This document shows, piece by piece, positions 1 to 14,100 of a DNA stretch of 64,000 nt. The position numbers and the translations under genes are program-made. Position 1 is the stretch's first letter, and every line of letters starts with the position of its first letter. This DNA comes from Elysia crispata (Eukaryota; Mollusca; Gastropoda; Plakobranchidae). The stretch lies in contig JAWDGP010002489.1 of NCBI GenBank assembly GCA_033675545.1, positions 1,142,501 to 1,206,500 on the forward strand, in the 5' to 3' direction. The notes under the pieces were generated by a model. It was not told the DNA's origin, did not search any database, and saw only the letters and a program-made list of their open reading frames with translations.

Positions 1-2377
1 GTCTTTCCCATTTACTAGCTAACTTTTACAGTTTTTCTTTTCTTTTTTTTTGTATAATTCTACTGCCCAACATCATGACCAACAAGTTCAATGGACCTGG
101 TATTTTCAGATTTACGTCGGTATAAAATGCATTTTAAAATGCTCTTTTTTATTCGTTTTATTTTATTTGTTTGTTTGTTTGTTTCGTTGAACATCAGTGA
201 ACAAAACCGTGAGGAAGTCCAATACTTTGCTGAGAAAGGTGTTACTTGAAGAGCAAATTTGAACACAACAATAAATTACATGTTCGTGGTATGTGTGTGA
301 CAGGGTGGCACAATTGCACCTCCCACAGCGGAAGACATCGATAAGGTTGATCGATATTTTTATCAGCACCAACGTTTGTTTAATACATTTCCTTTAACAA
401 TAACATTTTCATTGTCTTATTTTGATAAATCCACGTCTATTATAACTATGTGTCGTTTCAATTTCGCGGCAAGGATTCTATATCAGCGATTGCGTTTTGA
501 ATTTTTCATATTATTTGAACTCCCTTATCTTTTCTATTTTTCGTATGTCCTGTTTTCCTTGATTTGGCAAATTTTCTTTCAGAGAGAAAAGAGATAAATA
601 TAGGTTTCATAAATAAATATTTTACGGAGAAGATCATTATTTCCTTTAGCCTGCAAGAAAACAACAATTTTAATTTTCCACGTGCGTGCATTATTAATTT
701 TTTCCCCCTATGCTTCGAAATGCTTATTAGCATTTCGCTTGAATCTAGCCGGATGCTTTTGTTGAGCAAACATTTATTTAAAAAAATACGTAACTTGGCA
801 TGCACACTAGAAACAAGATTCAGATTTTATAAATAGACTACAGGTCGACACATCAGACATTAAAAAAAAAAGTTTTGCCGTTATCTGTTTCCTCAACGGG
901 ACAAGTCATGAAAACTGAAAAAAAAAATAAAATAAAAGCCTTTAGAAATCCGAGAGAAAGACAGGTTGTGTAGGTATTGAATCAAAGCAAGGTTAAAATC
1001 GAGCGAAAACTTGGTTTGAATGCGATATCGTATCGCCATAGATGAGCCCTCTTCATCGTGCTAATCGTTAATCTGTTGGTGGATCTTGAGTTCCCTTAGC
1101 CCATAGCCACACAGGTAGCCAGCCACCTGTAACATAAGCCTCTTTTTTTTTTTTTTTTTACTGTCACCTCAACTCCTCAACGTGAGTTTCTTTGCGAGCG
1201 ATGTGTCCTACCCAACGGAAGTCGCTTTCACCAGTGACGAGATGAAAAGAACGCCAGATCGATAGCCTTCATTCGCGTTTGATTGTGTGGACAAAAAAAA
1301 AAAACCTTCAGAAAATATCAATCATTGTCTCCGAAAAGATAATCGAGCGGTGGGCGAAGATTGCAATATCGAAAGATTTATATACAGTTGTCGTGCGTTG
1401 GATTTTTCTCCTATTCTAACTTTTATCCATAGAGGGGCCGCGTTGAGCAATTGTTGCTATTGCCACGCAGGCAACATTTCCGAAAGGCAGGATTTTTCCC
1501 CCCAGTTTTTTTTTTCAAACCTCGTTTTCATCATAATGGCACAAGTTTTAGATGAAACCTGAAGCAGTGGAGTGCAAAAAGCGCATGTGACTATACCACT
1601 GAAATAAACGGGTTAAAAATAAGTTAAAGAAAAAAAAACAATTTTTATCAAATCCTGTGAAGTAACAATAAGATCCTCCATCCTCAACAGGGGTGATGAA
1701 GACCTGTTTCTATTCCTGCTATTTGTTCATATTCTTGATCTTGTTCTTGTTCTTTTTTTTTTCATCTTCTTAATTTTCTTCTTCCTCGTTCTCTTCTGTC
1801 CGCCTTTCTCCATCTCCTCTGTTTCAAAACAAGCTAACACTTTCACGCCCAAACTGATTTTCCTGACGAGATCGCACAACTACAAGTTTTTAATGGTATA
1901 GTCGGACAACCAATGCCTGAAAACAAGGTATCTCCTAGGGCAATGACAATAGTGTACTCATTAAATAAGTCTAACCCTCATCATGGAAATGAGTCCGGTC
2001 TAGCGTAGTATAAATAAGAAAATGAGAAATTATGTAAACTTTTGTCAGTCAGCATTAGTAAAAACCGAAGAAACTTTTCACGGGCTATTATGATAATTCT
2101 TTCGAAAACGTATCCTCTTTCTTCACAAAAGCTTTGAATTGATAATCAGTTTTCTTTTTTTTTTTTTTTTTTTTTTGTACAGACTCTCTGTTTCTCTTGT
2201 CGTGGAGCAAAACAAAGCAAGAAGTGTCGCATAATTGGCTTCAAATGTTTTAACCATTGAATTGTGAGGGTTCGCAGACTTTGCAACTTTGAAATGCAAA
2301 TTTATTAATATTCCTCTTTAGTAAAGACAATTCTAAAATACACACAAGAGCCTCTCTCGCTCTCTATCTATCTATCT

Positions 2378-2427
<50 letters not shown>

Positions 2428-3439
2428 CCTTCGCACTATCAAGGTGAAAGGATGTTCTAGACAATTCACCATTGCTAAGAGAAGGCGAACCGGAAGGCGC
2501 GGCGACAAAAAACTCATCATGAATAGAACCAGAGATGCTATTGGCGCAAAACTCATCTGGTTTTGTGTTTTTTCAATAGTCATTAATGCAATCAACGTTA
2601 TACAGTTTCTTCTTTGTAGTGCAGGCCTATAAAAAACGGTTGTTGTTGTTGTTGTTATAATCTCTTATTCAGACTTCTAAAGTGTCTCGTGATTTCATTA
2701 GAAGTACTATTTGAAAAGATTTTTAAAATTCAAATAAGCAATCATTAAAAAAATTTTATGCACGACCGAATCAAAGATACCGCATACTTTTTAGGAATCC
2801 TTAAGATACAAAGTTTGGATTCTAAGACGATATGCGGCATTTCTTATTGCGTACAGGGTACAAAACGAAAGTCTCATTATCACTTCTCCAACATAACATT
2901 AACCACAGTGTGGAGAGATCTATGAATATAAACGAACTTTTCAATCTTGACACATTAAAAAGAGGGGAAAAGGATTTTTTTTTAAGGGGGGAGGGGGTGG
3001 GGAGAGCGGCGGGTATTTCCTCGAAGGATGAATATTGCTGAAAAAAAAACAAAACAACAACAACAAACCAACAACAAAACAAAAGGCACACTAGCTTTAA
3101 TCTTCAATAAGTATCCTTTTATAGTTAAATGTCACCAGTGATGTTCTCGATGATGGAGATACTGATGATAATAATAATGATAATTACATTACAATGATAA
3201 TGGCGGTGTAATGATGATGATGATGACAATGATTATAATAATGATGACAATGACTATAATAATGATGATAATGACAATAATGATGATGATGATGACAATA
3301 ATGATGATGCTAAATGATGGTCATGTTGTTGCTGGCTGCATGGTCGATATTATTGACGTGAAGGAAGAGACGAATGGCCATTATAAAATACAAGTCCCAT
3401 TGTTTTGTTTTGTTGTTCTTTTTTTTCAACGACATAAGG

Positions 3440-3548
<109 letters not shown>

Positions 3549-3864
3549 CAAAGAGATTTTATAAATATGATGAAGTAGTAAACCTGATTGGAAATGTCAT
3601 TTAAAAAAAAAAAATAAAAATAAAAAACCCTTGTGTTTAAGAGCAAGAAACTTACTTAAGTCAAATGTAACTTGCAATGAAGAAAAAAAAATTGCTTCTA
3701 GCTTTATCTCATGGTGACGAATTTTAAACTATCAATATTAAGTAATGCATATTTTCAGATTTACTTGATGATGGAATCATCCTTACCTTAAAGAATCTGG
3801 AGAAATATTACATTATATCTCTTGCAAGTACAAGAAAAAGAGGGCCATTTTAATCTATTTGAAA

Positions 3865-3935
3865 GTTATGTCGCCCACACCCAGTGATTAAGTTATTCTT
3901 TGCAAGACAAAGATTCAATTCTAAGAAGCTTGGAA
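3865..3935 (+). repeat. Possible tRNA-derived SINE fragment
   Basis: The string CCCAGTGATTAAG near 3,879-3,891 resembles a tRNA A-box, and AGATTCAATTC at 3,911-3,921 resembles a B-box. Their spacing fits an RNA polymerase III internal promoter. The text between them (TTGCAAGACAAAG) also resembles a tRNA anticodon arm. The copy is degenerate and no SINE tail is clear. Confidence 0.3.
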
Positions 3936-4290
3936 TTTTTAATTGAAACTGCAAACTTATAAATTACTGTTACTGTTAAAAAGGAAAGAAAGAATAAAAC
4001 ATTCCTTTGCATGTCTAGTTTTCTTGCTGAAATTCATCTCATGAACTTTTCAAACATAATGTAGGAGATTAAAGTATTTTAAGATTTTAAATAAGTAAAA
4101 TACACCGTATCCACTTGCTTTAAGAGCTGCTTTCCTTTTTAAAGCTTACATGATCACTTTCAGTTTTTAAGTAGATTAATAACCACCCAAAGGAAGTAAA
4201 GAAAACACAAACAACAACACAATGAAAAATGAATGTTGAAGTTAAAACACCTATTTTGAGTGTAAAATGAAAAGAGCCCAAGCAATATAA

Positions 4291-4296
4291 TTTATT
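4291..4296 (-). terminator. Possible polyadenylation signal AATAAA
   Basis: TTTATT on the plus strand reads AATAAA on the minus strand, about 35 bases past the unspliced stop of the small membrane-protein frame. It is relevant only if that gene is a single exon. The surroundings are AT-rich, so chance occurrence is likely. Confidence 0.25.
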
Positions 4297-4330
4297 TTTT
4301 GTTAATAAAACTTAATTAATAGTGAAACAT

Positions 4331-4552
4331 TCAACAAACACAGATTATGAGGGGACTTACGGCTCTCATTGTCGGATCCGGCACAGACTGATAAGGATCT
4401 CTTTTCACCACTACAACAGGCTCCTCATCCAGACCCCTCAGAGGCTTTTTTATCATAATCCTGTTGACCATGTGTAGAAAACAAACACCGGACAGAACAA
4501 GCACTGTGCTACCTACAGTGTACTTTGCAATGCTTATAGCGTTACGTTTCAT
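4331..4552 (-). CDS. Small single-pass membrane protein (first exon or whole gene)
   Basis: The frame begins at an ATG at 4,550-4,552 with a purine at -3. It encodes up to 73 residues: a short basic N-terminus (MKRNAISIAK), one hydrophobic segment at about residues 11-30, then a basic and acidic tail with PLRGLDEEP and DPYQSVPDP. This is the layout of small mitochondrial or ER one-pass proteins, but I do not recognise the family. There are two readings. In one, the exon ends at residue A64, where ATGAGAGCC is followed by a strong GTAAGT donor (exon 4,362-4,552) and further exons lie below 4,300. In the other, it is a single-exon gene ending at 4,331 with an AATAAA on the minus strand at 4,291-4,296. 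I favour splicing because the donor is a consensus match and the last nine residues look non-coding. I found no matching downstream exon. Confidence 0.5.
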   Translation of the reverse strand: MKRNAISIAKYTVGSTVLVLSGVCFLHMVNRIMIKKPLRGLDEEPVVVVKRDPYQSVPDPTMRAVSPLIICVC

Positions 4553-4763
4553 TTCTGCTTCCTTTCTTCTATCTTCCTTATACCAAAAAAAAAGAAGGCT
4601 GTTGTGTGTGTCACCAAAACCTCATTGAGTTGAAGCACTGCTTAGTTGTAAGTAACAACTTAAGCTACCATAATTGTCAATCGTGGGCAAAATTGAAATT
4701 TTGACATCATTGCTTTTATGAATGAGTGTATACAGATTTAACACTATCAGACCTGCTTGGAAA

Positions 4764-6365
<1,602 letters not shown>

Positions 6366-6367
6366 TA

Positions 6368-6530
<163 letters not shown>

Positions 6531-6552
6531 TAACTTAATGTGTGAACATTCA

Positions 6553-6744
6553 CCCAACCTAAACTTATTTGGACAAAGATGAAGATGACAAAATTCAAAA
6601 TGACATGTAGATGTTTCACCTCAATATTCGCTTCCTTAGGACGGTAACATTACGAACATGTTACCATACTGATGAAGCTAATATTTAGGTCTATATGTAA
6701 TTTTGAATTTTGTCATCATTGTCTATATAAAGTTCAGGTTGGGA
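6553..6744. repeat. Long imperfect palindrome (hairpin or MITE)
   Basis: The left arm starts CCCAACCT and contains GATGACAAAATTCAAAAT. The right arm contains ATTTTGAATTTTGTCATC and ends AGGTTGGG. The centre is GGTAACAT (6,643-6,650), a 7-base loop, then ATGTTACC (6,658-6,665). The match continues along most of both arms with small gaps, so the whole segment is one foldback. It sits between two ACT arrays. It may be a foldback MITE. I saw no clear target duplication. Confidence 0.7.
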
Positions 6745-6762
6745 GAGGGTTTACCCCTTAAG

Positions 6763-6863
6763 TTATTTTATTCCATCTTTCACTCGTATAAACTACGGAC
6801 CTTTGAATTTTATTACATAGTTGTGTCCAAGAGTTAAGCATTGTTTTTTTTTTATTCTATAAA

Positions 6864-6921
<58 letters not shown>

Positions 6922-6967
6922 GCTACTGCTACTGCTACTGCTACTGCTGCTGCTGCTGCTGCTATTA

Positions 6968-7008
<41 letters not shown>

Positions 7009-7149
7009 CATCATCATTATTATTATTATTATTATAATTATTATTATTATTATTATTATTATTATCATTATTATTATTATTTATTACATGCATTGTAATA
7101 ATAACAACAACTACTACCACTACTACTATTACTACTACTGTTGCTGCTG

Positions 7150-7182
<33 letters not shown>

Positions 7183-7188
7183 ATGTTG

Positions 7189-7224
<36 letters not shown>

Positions 7225-7319
7225 TATTTTATTCCTTCTTTCACCCATGTATACTGCAGATCGTTGGACTTATATATAGTTATGCCCAAGTGTTCAGCGT
7301 TTGTTTTTTTATTATATAA

Positions 7320-7350
<31 letters not shown>
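6763..7350 (+). repeat. Microsatellite cluster with a duplicated ~100-bp flank
   Basis: A segment starting TTATTTTATTCC at 6,763 and running to about 6,863 precedes an ACT array at 6,864-6,920. That array continues as TGCTAC, TGC and then ATT arrays to about 7,082. A diverged copy starts at 7,224 and runs to about 7,319, again ending directly at an ACT/GCT array. Shared landmarks include TTATTTTATTCC, TCTTTCAC and a T-rich end before the array. Confidence 0.75.
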
Positions 7351-7359
7351 AGCAACTAA

Positions 7360-10300
7360 ATTATTACGATTGCAACTGTCTAAACAATTCATTTGCTACT
7401 AAAAGTTTTATCCTAACTCTGATAACAATGACCTTGCCTCTGCAAATAATTCTCTCTAACAGAAACCAATCAGTCGGACAAATGTATCTTAGTTCAAAGA
7501 CATTTGATTGTCATCTAATTATCTAAGTAAATAAATACATGAAGAAAGACACTCGTCTCTCATCTTCAGGATTTTTTTCCCCTGTGGGTCAGACCAATAT
7601 TATTACTTTGAATATTCCTAACACTTCTTTGAGCACTACTGCTGAACATGTTCAGTTACTGCTATCATTACTTCTTATTAAAAGATGACTTTGAATGCTC
7701 TTGTCTAATAATTTTTTCAGTATGATGACACTCATCCCAGCATCATGATTTTTATACTGATGCTATCTTTAAATCATTCACGCTGGTTTTTTTTTTTTTG
7801 TTTTTGTCTTTTTAAGCAAATCTCAAAAAAACAAAAAGAAAAAAAAATCTTGATAACAATTTTTCATTTATAAGAAAATGGTAGAGTTAGAGAATCTCAA
7901 ATCAATACATGTTTTGTTCTTAGATACAGTTAATTGATTCCAATGTAAAAGAAAACAAAAACTGAAATAAAAACACACTAAAAAAAAATCTACACGTAAG
8001 AAAGACGCTTTAAAAACTCTAAAAACGTTAGCTAGGCTATCATTTCAATAAAAGGTTGAATTATATAGAAGAAAAAAAAAATAAGTGCAACTGTTAGTTG
8101 ATATTATCATTTTTATTCAATGATTTCAATACATTCTTCTTTACATGCACACACATGCATGATGCATGCACAATACAAAAATCAACATAATTTAGGTAAT
8201 TAGGAAACAAATTAAAAAATGGCAGATTTTCAATTGTGAAATCAAAATTATTACATAAAGTGCCCAATGCACTTGTCTATATAACTTTTACACAGATGAA
8301 AATAGTTTAAAAAATCAGATGCACAGCACATAACCTCCACCTTAGGGTACTAAGTAAATTAATTTCAAGCTCAGTCCCCTATCTCAAAAGAATAAATGCC
8401 CCAAACTGAACAGAATAATCATGTCACATCATTTTACCTAAAGTACCTAAAAAAATGGAAGAATATTGTTCATGTACAATTGTAAAAATTTTAAAAACGA
8501 AATAAATAAAAAAGTGCAATATACCAATAACAGAAAATAGAATAAGAGTGTCAAAATTGTTATCTTCATGCTTTGGAATTTACCAACTTAAGCTTTGAGA
8601 AAGATGCATATTGATATTGAAACATTACAACTTGTAATTAGAAACTATTTCTTTATATTTGCTATCTAATAAGCTACAGAAAAGCTTGCCAAGCAAGTTT
8701 TTCACTCTGAATACTGCACAAACGCCATGTAATGGCTATACAGAAATAAAAAATATGAAAAATTACAGTTTTGGCAACAATAAAGAAAGTAGGATACAAT
8801 ACTTTAAAAATACAATAAATGTAACAATCAAATTCATAAAAAACACATAAGCATAGGCATTGAGAAATATTTCATTACATATAACAAACTTTATAACATT
8901 AGATACTACCTAACATAAAAATATATTAACTCAAAAGAGGCACCTTTGGATTTGAATATGGCGACTGAACAATAGACTTATTTGGTTTTGATTACTTACT
9001 TTATTTAAATCAGAGCATTTTGATGTACATTGATGTCATTTTTCTTAAACAAAATTACAAAAGATAGTCTATAAAACATATTTTACAGCCAGTGCGGATG
9101 CTGGGGTTTTGAGAGTTAAAGACTTCACTTAGGTGGCAAAATAAAAAAAACAGGCTAAAGCCTGCAATGAGTATCACAAACACACTCATGTATTATTCCA
9201 AAAAATTCATAAGTTCCTACTTGTCAGTTCATTGGTACATTAAAACTAATAAATTGTGTACACAATATAGCAATAAAGAAATACATAAATTTCCATTTTT
9301 TTAAAATGTTATTTTCACTGCTCCAGCCTCATATTCAATTATGTAGAAAAATGCATAATTATCTCAGGTAATAAGGAAGGGCAAAAGAAAAGAGATTCCG
9401 ATTAAAATTTTCAAAAACCAATAATCGCAACAATCATGGTTCAATACAACAAATCATGCACTTAAATAACAAGCTAAACAAAAATACTTCCAGACTTGAA
9501 ACCAAACCTCAGTCTTTCACCCTGATCAGGGGGTAGTTTCAAGTATAAAAACAAAATGAACTACACAAAAAATGCTAAACGTTATAGCATATATAATGAC
9601 ATCGCTATTAGCTTAGCAACAGACTAGATAAAGAATGCACACTAAACATGCAATGCCTATAGATGTAGAAGATTCATGTATTATTTTGAAGTTTAGAATG
9701 ATTATAAATGCAAAAATTGTGATAAGCCAATCCAGAAATATTTATTAAAATGTAAATGCACTATTTATGTCACCCAGCTTAGAACCTAGAAATGTTTCAT
9801 GCCCACTTTCATTATTGAAAGCTACTGAAATAGTGAACTCACAAAATGGGTAATGTCTAACAACAATGAAAGAACGACTTAACAATAAATAAGGTGTTTT
9901 TTCTGTTTATCTTTTTTTAAACTTTAAACTAGTAAAAACTTTGAAACTTTTTATGTCTCAAGAATTCTCTCTGAATCTAATTGTAATGTTCAAAGCAACT
10001 AATATACAGCTGGGATGAGATGTCAAAAGAAGATACAATAATAACAACCTCACTATAATGTCAAATGAAACACACAACTAATACATAGAAAAAATAAAAT
10101 GGAGACTGATTTGGCTACATTGATGATTGGTGGAAAATTTTCACATATCCAGTACTGGGAGTTATGATCTCTGAATTTTTTTTTTTCTTGTTTGCACAGT
10201 GCTCTATAATTGTATCAAATTCCTGCATCTGAACATCTTCATTGAACTAAGAGTACAAAAGGGAAATCAGAATACCAAAAAAGTTTACTGTGTGTTCTTT

Positions 10301-11121
10301 TGCATCGTTATTTTATTCCTAAATGAGGATATAAAAAAAAAATTGGCTATGTCCAGATTGGCTTCAGAGCTCAAATAAGGAATCATTATCTATAGGTTAA
10401 TTAACTCAATTAACATTATCTGTTCCAAAGATTGGCACTCGTCACTCAACAATTTAACAGATCCAAAAATTAAAACAAAAAAATGAAATACCATTAGATT
10501 CATAAATAAGAAAATCAAAGTTAAAAAAAGAAAATTATGATGCATAAGAAGAACAATAGTGATGGAATGTCCAATAACAAAATACTCTCAAATGTATTTT
10601 CTTATCAATAATTGAGAATATATTGCACACATGCATCAGAATCATTCAAAGAATTTTCCCATGAGAAAAAAAAATGATTACAAAAGTAGAAATCTGTATT
10701 CAATTGATTTTAAGTGGCAAATGTTAATAGTTTCATTCATCTTAACAAATAATAAGAACAAAAACTCCACAAAAACTTAAGTTAGTGGTTTTCAAGATAC
10801 AACAGATTAATAACTGTAAAAATTAACTAAGTATAATAGCTTAATGAAAGCCTCAGCAGTACATAAAGTTAGAACTTTTTTTATAAAGTCCAAACACAAC
10901 ACATTAAAAGATGACCAAAGATTACAGAAACTTGAAAAACAGTGAATCCCCAACCTCACAAGGCACAAATATAATAAGAAATTTACCCTCTATATTTTTA
11001 TATAATACAATTTACCCTTTTCAACATTTTTAGTTTAACACACACACAGATGGCAAATAAATAATGTCTCCATTCATAAAATACCTAAAGCTGTGTCATT
11101 CCCAAAACTAATCAAATGTGA
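7360..11121. other. AT-rich region downstream of ALG5
   Basis: No coding exon was recognised on either strand. It lies 3' of ALG5, so part may be its 3' UTR. AATAAA-like words on the minus strand occur, for example at 10,312-10,317, but the end of the transcript cannot be fixed by reading. Confidence 0.5.
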
Positions 11122-14100
11122 TTATTGAAATTTGGTTTTTACTTTCCAAATTCCTAAAGAGTAGCGTAGTCTTATCAACAAGATGTCTCTTCCCATTTGT
11201 AACCAACTCCAAACTGGAACCATTTTTGTGCCTGAAAAAAGATTTTCACCAAAAAAAAAAAAATTATAATACAGCAGTGGATATGGCATTCAGCACTTGA
11301 TAAAGGCTTGAAAGCAGATTCTTACCAAGCAATGTTCAGTCAAAATTCCAAGAAAGAAAGTAATAAAGTATATGTTCAATATTCACTGCCAGCTCTCATG
11401 TTGTGTAACCTCTTTATGGAAAAAAAAATAAGCTTCTGAAACACAAATAAAATACATTTCTAAAAACTTAAGTACTAAAAATATCTTTTGTGTAAAATAC
11501 CTTTATAGACAAAACCTAGTAGTGGCATGAAATTTTTAAGGCATAAGCTCTTTCCATAACTACAGTACACCTCAAATACAATGAACTCGGATTCAAAATA
11601 CAAAGAAAAATCCTTGTTTTTGCCCCCTTCTTTGACTCTGTTAAATATCTTGCATCAAACTAACTATTCTCAGATCCATCCTGGGGTTCAACAAATGTTG
11701 GTAAACCCACTGTCAGATGCTTTTCTACTTAGAAATATAGATCTAATTGAAACTCAATCAAAAGGTCTGCTGTTGGCTGACATGAAATACTTGCAGTCTT
11801 TAAGTGTAGGGCACCCAGTGCATAGGCTACATTATGCCATGTAATACATGTACTAGTGGGAAGAATAGAGCAAAGTATTGATATGCAGGAAGAATAAATA
11901 TAATGAAATGAGAGAGAGGAGGGAACAATGGGTGTCAGCTAAAGCATGGGGAGCCATGATAGAGGATCAAAGAGTGGAGGCATCACTAACTTGGGCAGTT
12001 GGTGGGGAGGGTAAAGAGTGGCCATAAAGACATGTGGTTCATTGATAAAGGCAAAGGAGATAATTATATGGTAATTTCACTTTGGTTGGTTACTTCCCTT
12101 ATGGTTCCTTATGACATGGCTCCAGTGAGCCTTGCATACAACAAACTTTTAAAAATGACTAAACTAGTTCATTGAGTCCAAGGTGCACTTGAATATCTTG
12201 TAAATTACAAATTTTGAAGCAAAATCAAAAGAAATAATTTTGCACTTTAAAGTTCTCAAGGATCAAGATCTTATTCACCTTCGATTTCTTGCCATTGGAT
12301 GGCTACCTCCGCAACAGGCACTCCAAATGTTTGGGCTAGGAAGAGCAAGTCCACATCAAACGCCCTGATGGATATCAACACACACACACAAAAATGAAGC
12401 ATTTTTTTCTTCATGCAAATAAAACAAAAATAATGGTGATTTTTAATCATAAAAGCAGAAATTGTCTTTTTTAACTTTACATGAAAAATGTTAAGTCTAT
12501 CATATTTGATTTCCTGATAGGAAAAAGCACTTCCTAGACAGTGGTAAAAGAGTGCCACAGGTATTACTATAAGTTTACAAATGGAAGTATAAAAGGAAGT
12601 TAGTAAATCCTTTAAAACTTTTTATTACATTATGTATAATAGTCTGGATTTGATACCCTGAAATTTATTCATATCTTAGATTTTGAGCACATCCAAGCAT
12701 TGAATCAAAAAAGAAGAAATAGGGAAGCTATGAGAAATTAAAAAGTGGATTTCATATCTTATCTGATCTTTTTTGTTTTTCTGTAAATATGTATGTAACT
12801 GATCAAAATTGTCAGAAATTTTTTCACCATTTTTTCGACTTCAAGCACCAAAGGCACAAGATTGCTAGGGAGATCAGGAGGCATGCTCCACAAGAAAACT
12901 TTTTAAACAGGGTTCTTAATATGCTTTTTTATGACTATTTTGAACAACTTTTAGCACAAAGTAGGACAACTTTACAATTTTTTTTAAATAAATCTAATAT
13001 TTATATAAAAATAAATCATTCCAAGTTCTAAATATACCTTTGGTAACTACTTTGAACTACTTAAAATACATATTAAGATAACAATTTGTTTTCAATTTTG
13101 GAAAAGAAAAGTTTTGTAGTAAATAAACATACTGCATCCTTAAATTATATCTCATCAAGTTTGACACCCTAAGCAGTGACTATTTAAGGATATTCAACTT
13201 ATACTAATTTCTATGGATAAAAAGTTATCAGCAAAACTATATATGGACGCTTAGTAACTCATTAAGACCATTACCCACGTTGGAAAATTAGGTCAGAAAT
13301 TTTTCTCAGCATCAAAACTGTCGGATTGACAATTGTCGCAAATTTTAAATGTCTGTACAGTAGAACATGAATATAGCGGCAGCCGCTGCAGCGGGACCAT
13401 CCCTACAGCGGGACTTCACAGCGATCCCCTTTTTTTTCCTTATGTAAACTCTATTACCATTGCTTGGATTAAACGGGACAGGAAAAGTACTGAACATGGA
13501 TATAGCGGGGGCGATTGAGCAGGTGTAAACAAGAGGAGCAGCGTTTTCTTTCTTTCTTTCCTTTTTTTTAAAGTAAGTCTCTCTTATCTCAGCTGGCTCA
13601 AAGCCAAGCCTTTGCTGGCCACACCTGAGTCAAGGGGAGTAAAGGTGGGGGGTGGGATGGGGCATAATCTGTAAGCGTGTGTGAGGGAGGGAGTTGGTTA
13701 TTAATTGTAGCCAGTGTAGGCGATCTCGAACTGATCAGTCAGCTGCGTGCAGCGCGGAGCGGCTGGCTAAGTGATGAGTGAGAGGCACTCAAAGTAAACC
13801 AAAAAGGTCAAGTCTAGGCTTAGGGGTCACGTTCATTTACTTTTAATGGACAAGGGAGATAATTTTGCATGTTTATTTTTAATTTTCGGTAAACTCCCTT
13901 TGTTTCCCTACAGCGGGATTTTTCTTCTGGAACGAAAAATCCCGCTGTAGTCATGTTCTACTGTATAAATTGCAGTAAATTTAGATTGATGTTCCACGGT
14001 TGATGGATCTTTGATCCATTTCAAAAAGCAGGTATCAAAATGACTACGAAGGAAAAAATTATTCATAGCTGAACATGACTGCTGACTACTACTGTAAAAT

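Noticed and set aside
11581-11844. 87-codon plus-strand frame
   Set aside because: Lies wholly within the last ALG5 intron on the opposite strand with no recognisable features.
12271-12558. 95-codon minus-strand frame as a separate gene
   Set aside because: Only 12,279-12,364 is coding, as ALG5 exon 8. The rest is intron read-through.
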